Assembly (NCBI GenBank): GCA_049644345.1
Contig: JBARRS010000135.1
Location: forward strand, 1-32,121
DNA length: 32,121 nucleotides
Source of the DNA: JBARRS01 sp049644345
GTDB taxonomy: Bacteria; Actinomycetota; Thermoleophilia; Gaiellales; Gaiellaceae
Reading direction: 5' to 3'
Below the pieces are notes generated by a model. It was given only the letters and a program-made list of their open reading frames with translations. It was not told the DNA's origin and ran no database searches. This document shows, one piece after another, positions 1 to 7,040 of this stretch (position 1 is the first letter of the stretch; each line of letters opens with the position of its first letter). A program made the position numbers and the translations under genes.

Positions 1-55
1 CTCAGCGAGGGCCCGGCGTGCGGCACCGGACAAAGCCTGGAGCCGCGATCGGCGT

Positions 56-793
56 CTACGTCTCGCCGAGGTAGGTCTTGCGGACGTCCTCGTTCTCGCG
101 GAGCTTGCTCGCCTCGTCGGCGAGGGCGACGTGTCCGGTCTCGAGCACGTACCCGCGACTCGCGACGTCGAGCGCCATCAGCGCGTTCTGCTCGACCAGC
201 AAGATCGTCGTCCCCTGCTCGTTGATCTCCTTGACGATCTCGAAGATCTTCTCCACGAAGATCGGTGCCAGCCCCATCGAGGGCTCGTCGAGGAGCAGCA
301 GCTTCGGGCGGGCCATCAAGGCTCGGCCGATCGCGCACATCTGCTGCTCGCCGCCCGACATCGTCCCGGCCTTCTGGTTCTTCCGTTCGGCGAGGCGCGG
401 GAAGAGCGTGAAGACGCGGTCGCGATCCTCGCGGATGGCGCCGCGATCGGTGCGCTGGAAGGCGCCCATCTCGAGGTTCTCGAGCACGCTCATCCGCGGG
501 AACAGGCGCCGGCCCTCCGGTGCCTGTGAGACACCCCGCTTGACGACGTCGTGCGGCGGCGTATTGGTGATGTCCTTGCCCTCGAAGACGATCCGGCCCT
601 CCTTCGGGTGGTTGAGGCCGTTGATCGACCGCAGCATCGTCGACTTGCCCGCTCCGTTCGCGCCGATCAGCGTCACGATCTCGCCTTCGAGGACGTCGAT
701 CGAGATCCCCTTCAGCGCCTCGATCGAGCCGTAGAACGTGTGGATGTCCTGGACGTCCAGGATCCGGCCGTCAGTCTTCGGCGCCGAGCTCAC
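56..793 (-). CDS. livF: Branched-chain amino acid ABC transporter, ATPase LivF
   Basis: One of the two cytoplasmic ATPases that power import through the LivHM channel. The 245-residue protein has a Walker A motif GANGAGKS (residues 44-51), the Q-loop Gln at 90, an ABC signature SGGEQ (146-150) and a Walker B LLLLDEP (165-171). After Walker B the usual H-loop His is Gln in LLVEQN, which is typical of LivF and separates it from LivG. Length is normal for LivF (about 235-245). The start is GTG at 793-791, with no Shine-Dalgarno at normal distance: the only purine-rich stretch (GGAGGGG, about 826-834) lies some 35 nt upstream. The gene is last in the livKHMGF order, 61 bp after livG, and its start sits in a duplicated copy of the livG 3' end, so its translation may depend on livG. 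The substrate could be another amino acid or amide, since this family is broad. Confidence 0.95.
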   Translation of the reverse strand: MSSAPKTDGRILDVQDIHTFYGSIEALKGISIDVLEGEIVTLIGANGAGKSTMLRSINGLNHPKEGRIVFEGKDITNTPPHDVVKRGVSQAPEGRRLFPRMSVLENLEMGAFQRTDRGAIREDRDRVFTLFPRLAERKNQKAGTMSGGEQQMCAIGRALMARPKLLLLDEPSMGLAPIFVEKIFEIVKEINEQGTTILLVEQNALMALDVASRGYVLETGHVALADEASKLRENEDVRKTYLGET

Positions 794-875
794 GCCTGCA
801 CCGCCTGGTCGCTCGCCTTGGTCTCGCTCCCCTCCACACCCAGGCGGCGCCGGTTCACGCCTGCACCGCCTGGGT
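790..875. repeat. 19-bp direct repeat and overlapping inverted repeat at the livG/livF junction
   Basis: The 19-mer TCACGCCTGCACCGCCTGG occurs at 790-808 and again at 855-873. The second copy is the livG 3' end (residues QAVQA and the stop). The first copy lies at the livF start, so the livF GTG is the livG stop-codon region of the copy. In addition ACCCAGGCGG (838-847) is the exact reverse complement of CCGCCTGGGT (866-875), which gives a 10-bp hairpin around the livG stop codon. Eight bases of the same arm (840-847) can instead pair with 801-808, next to the livF start. All of this is read directly from the sequence; a regulatory role is inference. Confidence 0.75.
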
Positions 876-1640
876 CCCGAGGTACGCCTCGATCACGCGC
901 GGATCGCGCTGGACCTCCTGCGGCGACCCTTCGGCAATCTTCTCGCCGTAGTCGAGCACGGTGACACGATCGGAGACGCCCATGACGACCCGCATGTCGT
1001 GCTCGATCAGCAGCACAGTCAGCTGCTGCTCGCGTCGGAGCCGGTCGACGAAGGCGGTGAAGTCGGTCGTCTCCTGGGGGTTCATTCCCGCCGTCGGCTC
1101 GTCGAGCAAGAGCAGCTTCGGCTGCGTCGCGAGCGCACGCGCGACCTCGAGCCGGCGCTGGTCCCCGTACGAGAGGTTGCGAGCGAGCTCGCCGTCCTTG
1201 CCGCGCAGGCCGGAGTAGACGAGCAGCTCGCGCGCACGTGCGTTCGCCCCGCGCTCCTCGCGGCGGATGCGCGGCGTTCGCAGGATGCTGCCGAGAATCC
1301 CGCCTTTGAGCCGTGAGTGCATCCCGACCAGCACGTTCTCGAGCGCGGTCATGTGCTGGAAGAGCCGAATGTTCTGGAACGTCCGGCCGATCCCGCGCGC
1401 GGTGATCGCATGCGGCGGCTTGCCCGTGATGTTCTCCCCATCGAAGATGATCCGCCCTCCCGTCGGCTTGTAGACGCCGGTGAGCATGTTGAAGAACGTC
1501 GTCTTGCCCGCGCCGTTTGGGCCGATCAGGGAGACGATCGACGCACGAGGGATTGTGAAGTCGACGTCGTTGACGGCGATCAGGCCGCCGAACTCCTTGC
1601 GGACGTCCTGAGCGACGAGGAGGGTTCCGTTCTCCGCCAT
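855..1640 (-). CDS. livG: Branched-chain amino acid ABC transporter, ATPase LivG
   Basis: The second ATPase of the LivHMGFK importer. Counting from the ATG, the Walker A motif GPNGAGKTT is at residues 40-48. It is followed by a Q-loop in the GRTFQNIRLF segment, the LivG-type signature LSYGDQRR, the Walker B LLLLDEP and a true H-loop His in LLIEHD. The C-terminal DYGEKIAEGSP stretch is also typical. Two starts are possible: GTG at 1643-1641 or ATG at 1640-1638. I chose the ATG because it forms a TGATG overlap with the livM stop (TGA 1642-1640), the usual translational-coupling arrangement; the difference is one residue. The product is about 261 residues, near the family norm (about 255). The last five codons and stop are duplicated upstream of livF. 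Confidence 0.95.
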   Translation of the reverse strand: MAENGTLLVAQDVRKEFGGLIAVNDVDFTIPRASIVSLIGPNGAGKTTFFNMLTGVYKPTGGRIIFDGENITGKPPHAITARGIGRTFQNIRLFQHMTALENVLVGMHSRLKGGILGSILRTPRIRREERGANARARELLVYSGLRGKDGELARNLSYGDQRRLEVARALATQPKLLLLDEPTAGMNPQETTDFTAFVDRLRREQQLTVLLIEHDMRVVMGVSDRVTVLDYGEKIAEGSPQEVQRDPRVIEAYLGTQAVQA

Positions 1641-3079
1641 CACACCGTTACGTCGTAGAGGGGTTCGTCCGCGACGCCGCGATGCAGCTCGGCTTTGCGC
1701 CGCGAGCTCGGGATCAGGCCTTCGGGCCTGAAGAGCATGATCACGAGGATGATGATCCCGTAGATCAGGAACGAGTACTGCTGCACGTCGATCGTGATCC
1801 CGAGGTTCTGGTGGATCCAGCCGCCGATGTTGCCGAGGCCTGCTTCGTTCAGGTAGGCCAGGAATGCGCCTCCGGCGATCACCCCCCAGATCGATCCCAT
1901 CCCGCCGAGGATGACCATGCAGAGGATGAAGACCGAGATGTTGAAGGAGAAGTCGGTCGAGAACGTCGCCTGCTTATAGGTGGCGAAAAAGGCCCCGGCG
2001 ATCCCACCGAAGAACGCGCCGCAGGCGTATGCCCAGGTCTTCGTCCGCATCAGCGGAATCCCCATCGCCGCCGCGGCGATCTCGTCTTCCCGGATCGCGA
2101 TCCACGCGCGCCCGAGCCGCGAGTCGCGGAGCCGCCACGAGCAGAAGACCGTGAAGAGGACGAGCACGATCCCGGTCCAGAAGAACAACTCGGTGGAATT
2201 GCCGCTGTCGAAGAAATTGCTCGGCAAGAACGGGAGCGCGTTGTGGACCGTGTGGCCGAAGCCGGGCCCGTCGATCGGAGAGATCCCGGAGGCGCCGTTC
2301 GTCAGGTTGAACCCGGTGCCGAAGAAATTGTCGCCGTTCGTCGCGACCTGGGGCATGATCTCGCCGAAGCCGAGCGTGACGATCGCCAGGTAGTCCCCGC
2401 GGAGGCGAAGCGTCGGCAGGCCGATGATCACGCCGATGATCGCGGTGAAGATGCCGGCCAACAGCAGCACCAGCCAGACGTTCAGGTGCCAGCCGATCGT
2501 GTTGCCGGGAACTCCCGCCGCAAGGAAGTGGAACGTGTGCTTGGCGAACTGGGGCGATGCGAACCACGCCGCGGTGTAGGCGCCCATCGCGTAGAACGCG
2601 ACGTAGCCGAGGTCGAGGAGCCCCGCATAGCCGACAACGATGTTGAGCCCGATCGCCATCATGATGTAGACGAGCATCACGACGGCGGTGTCGATCGAGG
2701 GGAACTGGCCGAAGAAGGGGACGCTCCCGATCGTGCCTAGATGCCCGAAGCCGTGGCCGATGTTGGCGGTCCGGTCGTAGTACCTCGGATAGAGCACCGC
2801 TAGCAGGAGCACGGCAACAGGCAGCACCCAGACGCGCGGGCGGCTCCAGAGCCGGGCATAGGGCACTCGCTCGGGCACGTCGATGTGCTGTGGCACCCAC
2901 GTCAGCGCGAAGATGAACGCGAGCAGCAGCGCAAACGCGGTGTAGAACGGGAACAGGGCCGCGACGACGCCGACCTCGGCGCCGCGGAGTACTTGGCGCC
3001 GGCGGTTCTCCGGCAACTGCCGCCACGCCTGCCGCGGACTTGGAGTCCGGTCCCGGAACGAGATTGACGGTGTCGCCAC
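1640..3079 (-). CDS. livM: Branched-chain amino acid ABC transporter, permease LivM
   Basis: Inner-membrane channel subunit. The central and C-terminal parts carry the LivM hallmarks: the IGLNIVVGYAGLLDLGYVAFYAMGAY-like segment near residues 142-167, the LRLRGDYLAIVTLGFGEI motif, RDSRLGRAWIAIREDEIAAAAMGI (the loop that contacts the ATPase) and a final LFRPEGLIP. At 479 residues it is longer than usual (about 320-420). The excess is N-terminal: a basic cytoplasmic stretch (1-32), a hydrophobic hairpin (about 33-60) and an extra segment near 83-97. The start is GTG at 3079-3077, with a strong Shine-Dalgarno GGAAGGAGG inside the end of livH, two bases after whose stop it begins; this spacing fixes the start well. 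It works with LivH and the two ATPases. Confidence 0.95.
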   Translation of the reverse strand: MATPSISFRDRTPSPRQAWRQLPENRRRQVLRGAEVGVVAALFPFYTAFALLLAFIFALTWVPQHIDVPERVPYARLWSRPRVWVLPVAVLLLAVLYPRYYDRTANIGHGFGHLGTIGSVPFFGQFPSIDTAVVMLVYIMMAIGLNIVVGYAGLLDLGYVAFYAMGAYTAAWFASPQFAKHTFHFLAAGVPGNTIGWHLNVWLVLLLAGIFTAIIGVIIGLPTLRLRGDYLAIVTLGFGEIMPQVATNGDNFFGTGFNLTNGASGISPIDGPGFGHTVHNALPFLPSNFFDSGNSTELFFWTGIVLVLFTVFCSWRLRDSRLGRAWIAIREDEIAAAAMGIPLMRTKTWAYACGAFFGGIAGAFFATYKQATFSTDFSFNISVFILCMVILGGMGSIWGVIAGGAFLAYLNEAGLGNIGGWIHQNLGITIDVQQYSFLIYGIIILVIMLFRPEGLIPSSRRKAELHRGVADEPLYDVTV

Positions 3080-3080
3080 G

Positions 3081-4157
3081 TCAGCCTCCTTCCGGCGTCC
3101 GCTCGCCGAGCAGGCCCTCCGGACGGAAGACGAGGATCAGGATCAGGATCGCGAAGATGATCGAGCTCGTCCAGTCGCCGCCGGGCGCGTGCCAGTTGAG
3201 GCCGTTGTTGAAGGCCTCGACCAACCCGATCACGATCCCGCCGAGCACCGCGCCGGGTAGGTTCCCGATCCCGCCGAGCACCGCGGCTGTGAAGGCGAAG
3301 AGCCCGAGCCGGAAGCCGGTGTCGAACTTCACGTTGGTCGTGTAGAGCGCGAACATCACGCCCGCGGCACCGGCGAGCCCTCCGGCGATCAGGAACGTGA
3401 ACGAGATTGTCCGGTTGACGTTGATCCCCATCATCGCCGCGGCGTCCATGTCCTGGGCGGTGGCGCGCATCGCCTTGCCTTGCCGCGTTCCTTGCACCAG
3501 CCAGATGAGGAGAACGAGCACCGGCGAGGTGATCAGCAGGATGATCAGCTTGTCCCACGTGTACGTGGCGCTGCCGACGGTGAAGATCGTGCCGTGCGGC
3601 AGGATGTTGGGCGGGGAGACCGGGATCGGCGTGCCGACGAGCTTGGTCGTCCAGATCAGGCCGACGTTCTGAAGGATGAACGACATCCCGATCGCGGTGA
3701 TCAAGGGCGCGAGTCGCGGCGCACCCCGTAAGCGTCTGTACGCGATCAGCTCGACGCAGACGTTGAGGAGGCCGCAGAAACCCATTGCCGCCACGAGCAA
3801 CAGCAGAACCACCGGCAGCACGTACCAGCCCGTCTTGTTGTCGGTGAGCCCCAGGACCCAGTGACCCGCGAGCGTCACCGTGAGCACGCCGCCGAGCATG
3901 AAGACGTCGCCGTGGGCGAAGTTGATCAGCTCGAGGATGCCGTAGACGAGCGAGTAGCCGAGAGCAACGAGCCCGTAGATCGCGCCGTTGGTGAGCCCGA
4001 TCAGGAAGTTGTTGAAGAAGAGGCTCGGAGTCTTGACGAGATTGACCCCGAGCCAGAGGAGAAGCGCTGCGACCAGGAGGCTCCCGATCACCGGCAAGAC
4101 GCCCGGGACGTAGCGCCGTCGGAGGAGTGCCGGTGCCGCGCGAGCCTCTGTCGCCAT
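3081..4157 (-). CDS. livH: Branched-chain amino acid ABC transporter, permease LivH
   Basis: The partner channel subunit of LivM. Recognisable segments are IGLTNGAIYGLVALGYSLVYG followed by LELINFAHGDVFMLGG (a family hallmark, about residues 54-93), RRLRGAPRLAPLITAIGMSFILQN, the ATPase-contact loop GKAMRATAQDMDAAAMMGINV, and GGIGNLPGAVLGGIVIGLVE near the C-terminus, ending in VFRPEGLLGE. The 358 residues include roughly 45 more at the N-terminus than the usual 290-310, with one extra predicted helix (about 18-40). The start is ATG 4157-4155. No convincing Shine-Dalgarno precedes it; the upstream RNA is CCTTTTCCTCTCC. The gene follows livK by 54 nt, a gap filled by a strong hairpin. Confidence 0.95.
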   Translation of the reverse strand: MATEARAAPALLRRRYVPGVLPVIGSLLVAALLLWLGVNLVKTPSLFFNNFLIGLTNGAIYGLVALGYSLVYGILELINFAHGDVFMLGGVLTVTLAGHWVLGLTDNKTGWYVLPVVLLLLVAAMGFCGLLNVCVELIAYRRLRGAPRLAPLITAIGMSFILQNVGLIWTTKLVGTPIPVSPPNILPHGTIFTVGSATYTWDKLIILLITSPVLVLLIWLVQGTRQGKAMRATAQDMDAAAMMGINVNRTISFTFLIAGGLAGAAGVMFALYTTNVKFDTGFRLGLFAFTAAVLGGIGNLPGAVLGGIVIGLVEAFNNGLNWHAPGGDWTSSIIFAILILILVFRPEGLLGERTPEGG

Positions 4158-4172
4158 GGAGAGGAAAAGGAT

Positions 4173-4202
4173 AACCCGGGGGAGGAAAACCTCCCCCGGG
4201 TT
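4173..4202 (-). promoter_or_regulatory. Strong intercistronic hairpin between livK and livH
   Basis: A perfect 13-bp inverted repeat: AACCCGGGGGAGG (4173-4185), loop AAAA (4186-4189), CCTCCCCCGGGTT (4190-4202). On the minus-strand transcript the loop is UUUU. The hairpin begins 9 nt after the livK stop. The sequence after it (ATCCTTTTCC) is only moderately U-rich, so termination would be partial at best. In other binding-protein-dependent importers such a hairpin keeps the binding-protein message abundant and the permease message low, by 3'-end protection or leaky termination. That role is inferred here. Confidence 0.75.
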
Positions 4203-4211
4203 GCGGTTCTC

Positions 4212-5543
4212 TTATGCCGACTTGACCAGCGAGACCGGCGGGGTGATCACCTTGAGGGTCGTCTGCTTCCCGCCCTTGATCTGGTAGATCGTGACCGGGT
4301 TCGCGTTCGTGTCGCCGTTCGCGTTGATCTTGAAGTTGCCGAGAATTCCGTTCGTGACGTTCGTCTTGAACAGGTTCGCGGTCACCGCGGCGCGCGTTCC
4401 GTCCGAGCTCCCGATCGCGGTCAGCAGCACCTCTGCCGACTGGGCCGCGTAGACGGAGTACGGATCGGGCTGCTTGCCGCCCTGGCTGCCGGCGAAGCCG
4501 CTCACGAACGCCTTGCCGGCGGTTCCCAGCTGCTCGTTCGGCAGACCGGCGACGCTGACGGTCATTCCCTGGGCCGTCGTGCCTGCGCCCGAGACGACCG
4601 CCGAGATCGGCGTGAATCCGTCAGGAGCCAAGATCTTCACGCTCGGGCCGAGACCCGTGCGCAGATCCTTGACGAGCTTGCCGCCGTTCTCGCAGATCAG
4701 GCCGCCCACGAAGACGCCGTCCGCGCCCGTCGACTTGACGTGCGTGGCGGTCGGGGCGTAGCTCGACGCCTTCGCATCCCACGCTGTGAACCCGGCGATC
4801 TTGCCCCCGAGCTTCTGGAAGGCGTTCTTGAAGTTGGTCGCGACGCCGAGGCCGTACGTCTGCTTGTCGTTGAGCACGTAGACCTTCTTCAGGCCGAGAC
4901 TGTTCTTCGCCAGGAGCGCGTCAGCAGCGCCCTGGAAGTCGTCCGCCGCGACGATGCGGATGTAGTTGCGCTTGCTGGTCGGGTAGTAGATCCCCGGCTC
5001 GCCCGCCACGGTACCGGGACCGGTGTGCGTCAGACCCACGTACGTGTTCGCCGGGCTGACCATACCGAGCGGCCCCTTCGGCGCGCGGTTCGCGATCGGG
5101 ATCTCGAGCTTCGCGCAGCCCGAGTTGAACGTGCCGATGATGCCGATCACGTTCGGATCGTTCGCGTAGGAGCGGCCGTTGGCCGTGCACTTCGCGGAAT
5201 CCCAGGTGCCCGCCTGAGCAGTTGAGTCGTCGCACTCCTGGTAGGCGACCTTGTACTTGCCAGCCTTGAAGTTGTGCTGCTTCAAGACGTAGCGAATCGC
5301 CTTCCCCATCTCGACCGTCTGCGCACGGCCGGAGCCCTGTAGGGGTAGGTCAGAGGCGATCAGGAAGTTGGCCTTCCCGCTGCCCTGGTAGTAGACCGGC
5401 TTGCACGACGACGACGGCAGCGCTTGCACGCCGGCGCTTCCACCGCCGCCCTTCTTACCGCCGCCACCGCCGCAGCCGGCGGCGACGACGGCGAGCACCA
5501 CGACACTGAGGCCGAGTGCGCCGAAAAGGGTTCGTCTTGTCAC
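4212..5543 (-). CDS. livK: Branched-chain amino acid ABC transporter, substrate-binding lipoprotein
   Basis: The solute receptor of the importer, anchored as a lipoprotein outside the membrane. The start is GTG at 5543-5541, with GGAGGAGG about 5 nt upstream. This gives 443 residues beginning with a classic lipoprotein signal: basic TRR, hydrophobic TLFGALGLSVVVLAVV, then the lipobox AAGC, followed by a Gly/Lys-rich spacer. The reading frame stays open 47 codons further upstream (to 5684), but that part is arginine-rich, lacks a signal and has no ribosome site. The mature part matches the periplasmic-binding-protein type 6 fold: DLPLQGSGR at the N-terminus, VIGIIGTFNSGCAKLEIPIAN, VYVLNDKQTYGLG, DGVFVGGL and DPYSVYAAQSAEVLL. 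It heads the livKHMGF cluster. Confidence 0.92.
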   Translation of the reverse strand: MTRRTLFGALGLSVVVLAVVAAGCGGGGGKKGGGGSAGVQALPSSSCKPVYYQGSGKANFLIASDLPLQGSGRAQTVEMGKAIRYVLKQHNFKAGKYKVAYQECDDSTAQAGTWDSAKCTANGRSYANDPNVIGIIGTFNSGCAKLEIPIANRAPKGPLGMVSPANTYVGLTHTGPGTVAGEPGIYYPTSKRNYIRIVAADDFQGAADALLAKNSLGLKKVYVLNDKQTYGLGVATNFKNAFQKLGGKIAGFTAWDAKASSYAPTATHVKSTGADGVFVGGLICENGGKLVKDLRTGLGPSVKILAPDGFTPISAVVSGAGTTAQGMTVSVAGLPNEQLGTAGKAFVSGFAGSQGGKQPDPYSVYAAQSAEVLLTAIGSSDGTRAAVTANLFKTNVTNGILGNFKINANGDTNANPVTIYQIKGGKQTTLKVITPPVSLVKSA

Positions 5544-5623
5544 GTTCCTCCTCCGTCGACCCGCGTGTTGTTTTCGTCTGCCGACCCCGTCCTTCGGAGC
5601 CGAAGCGCCAATACGTAGGCGCA

Positions 5624-5652
5624 AGTATCCGGCTCGGAGCGCGGCACCGCAA
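5624..5652 (-). promoter_or_regulatory. Candidate promoter for livKHMGF
   Basis: On the minus strand a -35-like TTGCGG (5652-5647) and a -10-like GATACT (5629-5624) are separated by 17 nt. This would give a leader of roughly 75 nt before the livK GTG. The leader contains a small GC-rich hairpin (CTTCG..CGAAG, about 5591-5604). The match to consensus is partial, so this is a candidate only. Confidence 0.35.
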
Positions 5653-5724
5653 GCCCGAACGCGCTGCCAGCGTCCGCCGCGCAAGGGCGCGTGCCTTGCT
5701 TCGCTCGCCGAGACCGCTCATCCG

Positions 5725-5730
5725 TACTAT
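5725..5730 (+). promoter_or_regulatory. Candidate -10 box for tRNA-Leu
   Basis: TACTAT at 5725-5730 ends 8 nt before the first base of the tRNA, the right place for a -10 element with transcription starting just ahead of the mature 5' end. No good -35 hexamer at 16-18 nt was found; TTGCTT at 5696-5701 is too far (23 nt). Confidence 0.4.
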
Positions 5731-5738
5731 GAGCAGGC

Positions 5739-5822
5739 GCCGAAGTGGCGGAACTGGCAGACGCGCTGGACTCAAAATCCAGTGGCCTTCGGGCCGTGCG
5801 GGTTCGACTCCCGCCTTCGGCA
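5739..5822 (+). tRNA. tRNA-Leu, anticodon CAA
   Basis: Full cloverleaf. The acceptor stem is GCCGAAG/CTTCGGC (5739-5745 with 5815-5821) with discriminator A (5822). The D arm contains GGCGG and AACTGGCAG. The anticodon stem is CTGGA/TCCAG with loop CTCAAAA, so the anticodon is CAA (reads UUG). The long variable arm is GGCC-TTCG-GGCC, diagnostic of a class II tRNA, and the T arm is GCGGG-TTCGACT-CCCGC. No CCA is encoded. Leu identity follows from the anticodon, the long variable arm and the A discriminator. It lies between divergent livK and the phosphofructokinase gene. Confidence 0.97.
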
Positions 5823-5907
5823 CTCTCACCGATCGAACTCCGGCGCAGGCTCGGCCGCGCCATGACGACTTCGATCGGTTTCGTCTCTTCCATCGGTCTC
5901 AGCCGGC

Positions 5908-5930
5908 CGACGCCGGCAAAGCCGGCATCG
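5908..5930 (+). terminator. Hairpin between tRNA-Leu and the phosphofructokinase gene
   Basis: GCCGGC (5912-5917), AAA, GCCGGC (5921-5926), extended by CGA/TCG with one mismatch. It is a very stable stem with no T tract. It lies about 85 nt after the tRNA and 25 nt before the next start codon. It could be a weak terminator, a processing site for the tRNA precursor, or simply GC-rich intergenic sequence. I see no other element in 5823-5955. Confidence 0.3.
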
Positions 5931-5955
5931 GCGGTGAACTCGTTATCGTCGGCTG

Positions 5956-6981
5956 GTGCGAATCGGCGTCCTCACCGGTGGGGGCGACTGCCCTGGGCTG
6001 AATGCGGTTATACGGGCAGTCGCCCGGCGCTCGTTCGATCGTGGCCACGAGGTTGTCGGCGTGCTCGAAGGCTGGAAGGGCCTCGCCGAAGGGCTCTTCA
6101 TGCCGCTCGGGCGGCGTGAGACCTCCGGGTTACTGCCGCGCGGCGGGACGATCCTCGGGACGACGCGGACGAACCCTTACAAGCTCGACGGGGGCGTCCA
6201 GCGCGTGCTCGAGCATGCAGGAGCAGAGGGCCTCGATGCCCTCGTCGCGATCGGAGGTGAGGACACGCTCGGCGTGGCTGCGCGGCTGCACGCGGAGCAC
6301 CAGTTTCCCGTCGTGGGCGTCCCCAAGACGATCGACAACGATCTCGCCGCGACCGATTACACGTTCGGTTTCGACACCGCTGTGTGGATCGCGACCGAGG
6401 CGATCGACCGGCTGCATACGACGGCCGAGTCGCACAACCGTGTGATGGTGGTGGAGGTGATGGGCCGGCATACCGGGTGGATCGCCGTCATGAGCGGGAT
6501 CGCCGGCGGCGCAGACGTGATCCTGATCCCCGAGCACCCGATATCGATCGAGGAAGCCTGCGACGATATCCGGCGCCGGCACGAGCGAGGCAAGGACTTC
6601 TCGATCGTCGTTGTCTCGGAAGGCTACGAGCTGGAGGGCCTTGCCGACGAGGGCGAGCTCGACGAGTTCGGCCACGTCCGGCTCTCGCAACGCGGTGTCG
6701 GCGACGCGCTCGCCCGCCAGATCGAGGAGCGCACGGGCTACGAGACGCGGGTGACCGTCCTCGGGCACGTGCAGCGCGGCGGCTCGCCGACGCCCCGCGA
6801 CCGCGTGCTCGCGACGCGCTTCGGCCTCGAGGCCGCCGACCTCGTCGAGGGGGGGAAGTTCGGACGGATGGCGGCGCTCCAGGGCGACCGGATCGTCGAC
6901 GTCTCCCTGCTCGAGGCGACGGCCGAGCTCAAGACCGTGCCGCCCGAATGGTACGAGGTCGCTAAAGCGTTCTTCGGCTGA
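5956..6981 (+). CDS. pfp: 6-phosphofructokinase, probably pyrophosphate-dependent
   Basis: Phosphorylates fructose 6-phosphate to fructose 1,6-bisphosphate. The 341-residue protein has the family elements in order: GVLTGGGDCPGLNAVIR (4-20), TRTNP (70-74), GGEDTLG (100-106), PKTIDNDL (123-130) with catalytic Asp127, MGRHTGW (169-175) and HVQRGGSPTPRD near the C-terminus. ATP-using enzymes such as E. coli PfkA have Gly at the position of Asp103 and Gly at the position of Lys124. Here both are the residues found in PPi-dependent enzymes, as in actinobacterial group III PPi-PFKs. PPi use is therefore the better prediction, and the reaction would be reversible. The start is GTG 5956; no Shine-Dalgarno is visible ahead of it. 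It is a single gene convergent with the next cluster. Confidence 0.93.
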   Translation: MRIGVLTGGGDCPGLNAVIRAVARRSFDRGHEVVGVLEGWKGLAEGLFMPLGRRETSGLLPRGGTILGTTRTNPYKLDGGVQRVLEHAGAEGLDALVAIGGEDTLGVAARLHAEHQFPVVGVPKTIDNDLAATDYTFGFDTAVWIATEAIDRLHTTAESHNRVMVVEVMGRHTGWIAVMSGIAGGADVILIPEHPISIEEACDDIRRRHERGKDFSIVVVSEGYELEGLADEGELDEFGHVRLSQRGVGDALARQIEERTGYETRVTVLGHVQRGGSPTPRDRVLATRFGLEAADLVEGGKFGRMAALQGDRIVDVSLLEATAELKTVPPEWYEVAKAFFG

Positions 6982-6984
6982 GAC

Positions 6985-7010
6985 GGACGCACGGGCAAGC
7001 CCGCACGTCC
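6985..7010. terminator. Terminator-like hairpin after the phosphofructokinase gene
   Basis: An imperfect inverted repeat starts 4 nt after the stop codon: GGACG and CACGTCC form the outer arms, ACGGGC and GCCCG the inner arms, with a two-base internal mismatch. On the plus strand it is followed by TCTTCT. It lies between convergent genes, so it probably ends the plus-strand transcript. Confidence 0.5.
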
Positions 7011-7020
7011 TCTTCTGGTC

Positions 7021-7040
7021 GGCGCCGCCGAGCCGGCGCC
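7021..7040. terminator. Hairpin after the DyP-like gene
   Basis: GGCGCCG (7021-7027), loop CCGAGC, CGGCGCC (7034-7040): a perfect 7-bp stem ending directly beside the stop codon at 7041. It is positioned to stop or protect the minus-strand transcript, but there is no T tract. Confidence 0.45.

Noticed and set aside
1..55. Bases after the livF stop at the window edge
   Set aside because: Too short to show a gene or a clear terminator.
3861..5225. A 454-residue plus-strand open frame opposite livH/livK
   Set aside because: Composition is Arg/Asp/Glu/Val repeats without a motif, and it is antisense to clearly conserved transporter genes.
5544..5684. 47-codon N-terminal extension of livK
   Set aside because: It is arginine-rich with no signal peptide; the GTG at 5543 has a perfect ribosome site and starts a textbook lipoprotein signal.
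5401..6119. Several plus-strand open frames across the livK upstream region and the tRNA
   Set aside because: They run through the tRNA-Leu gene and have low-complexity, arginine-rich products.
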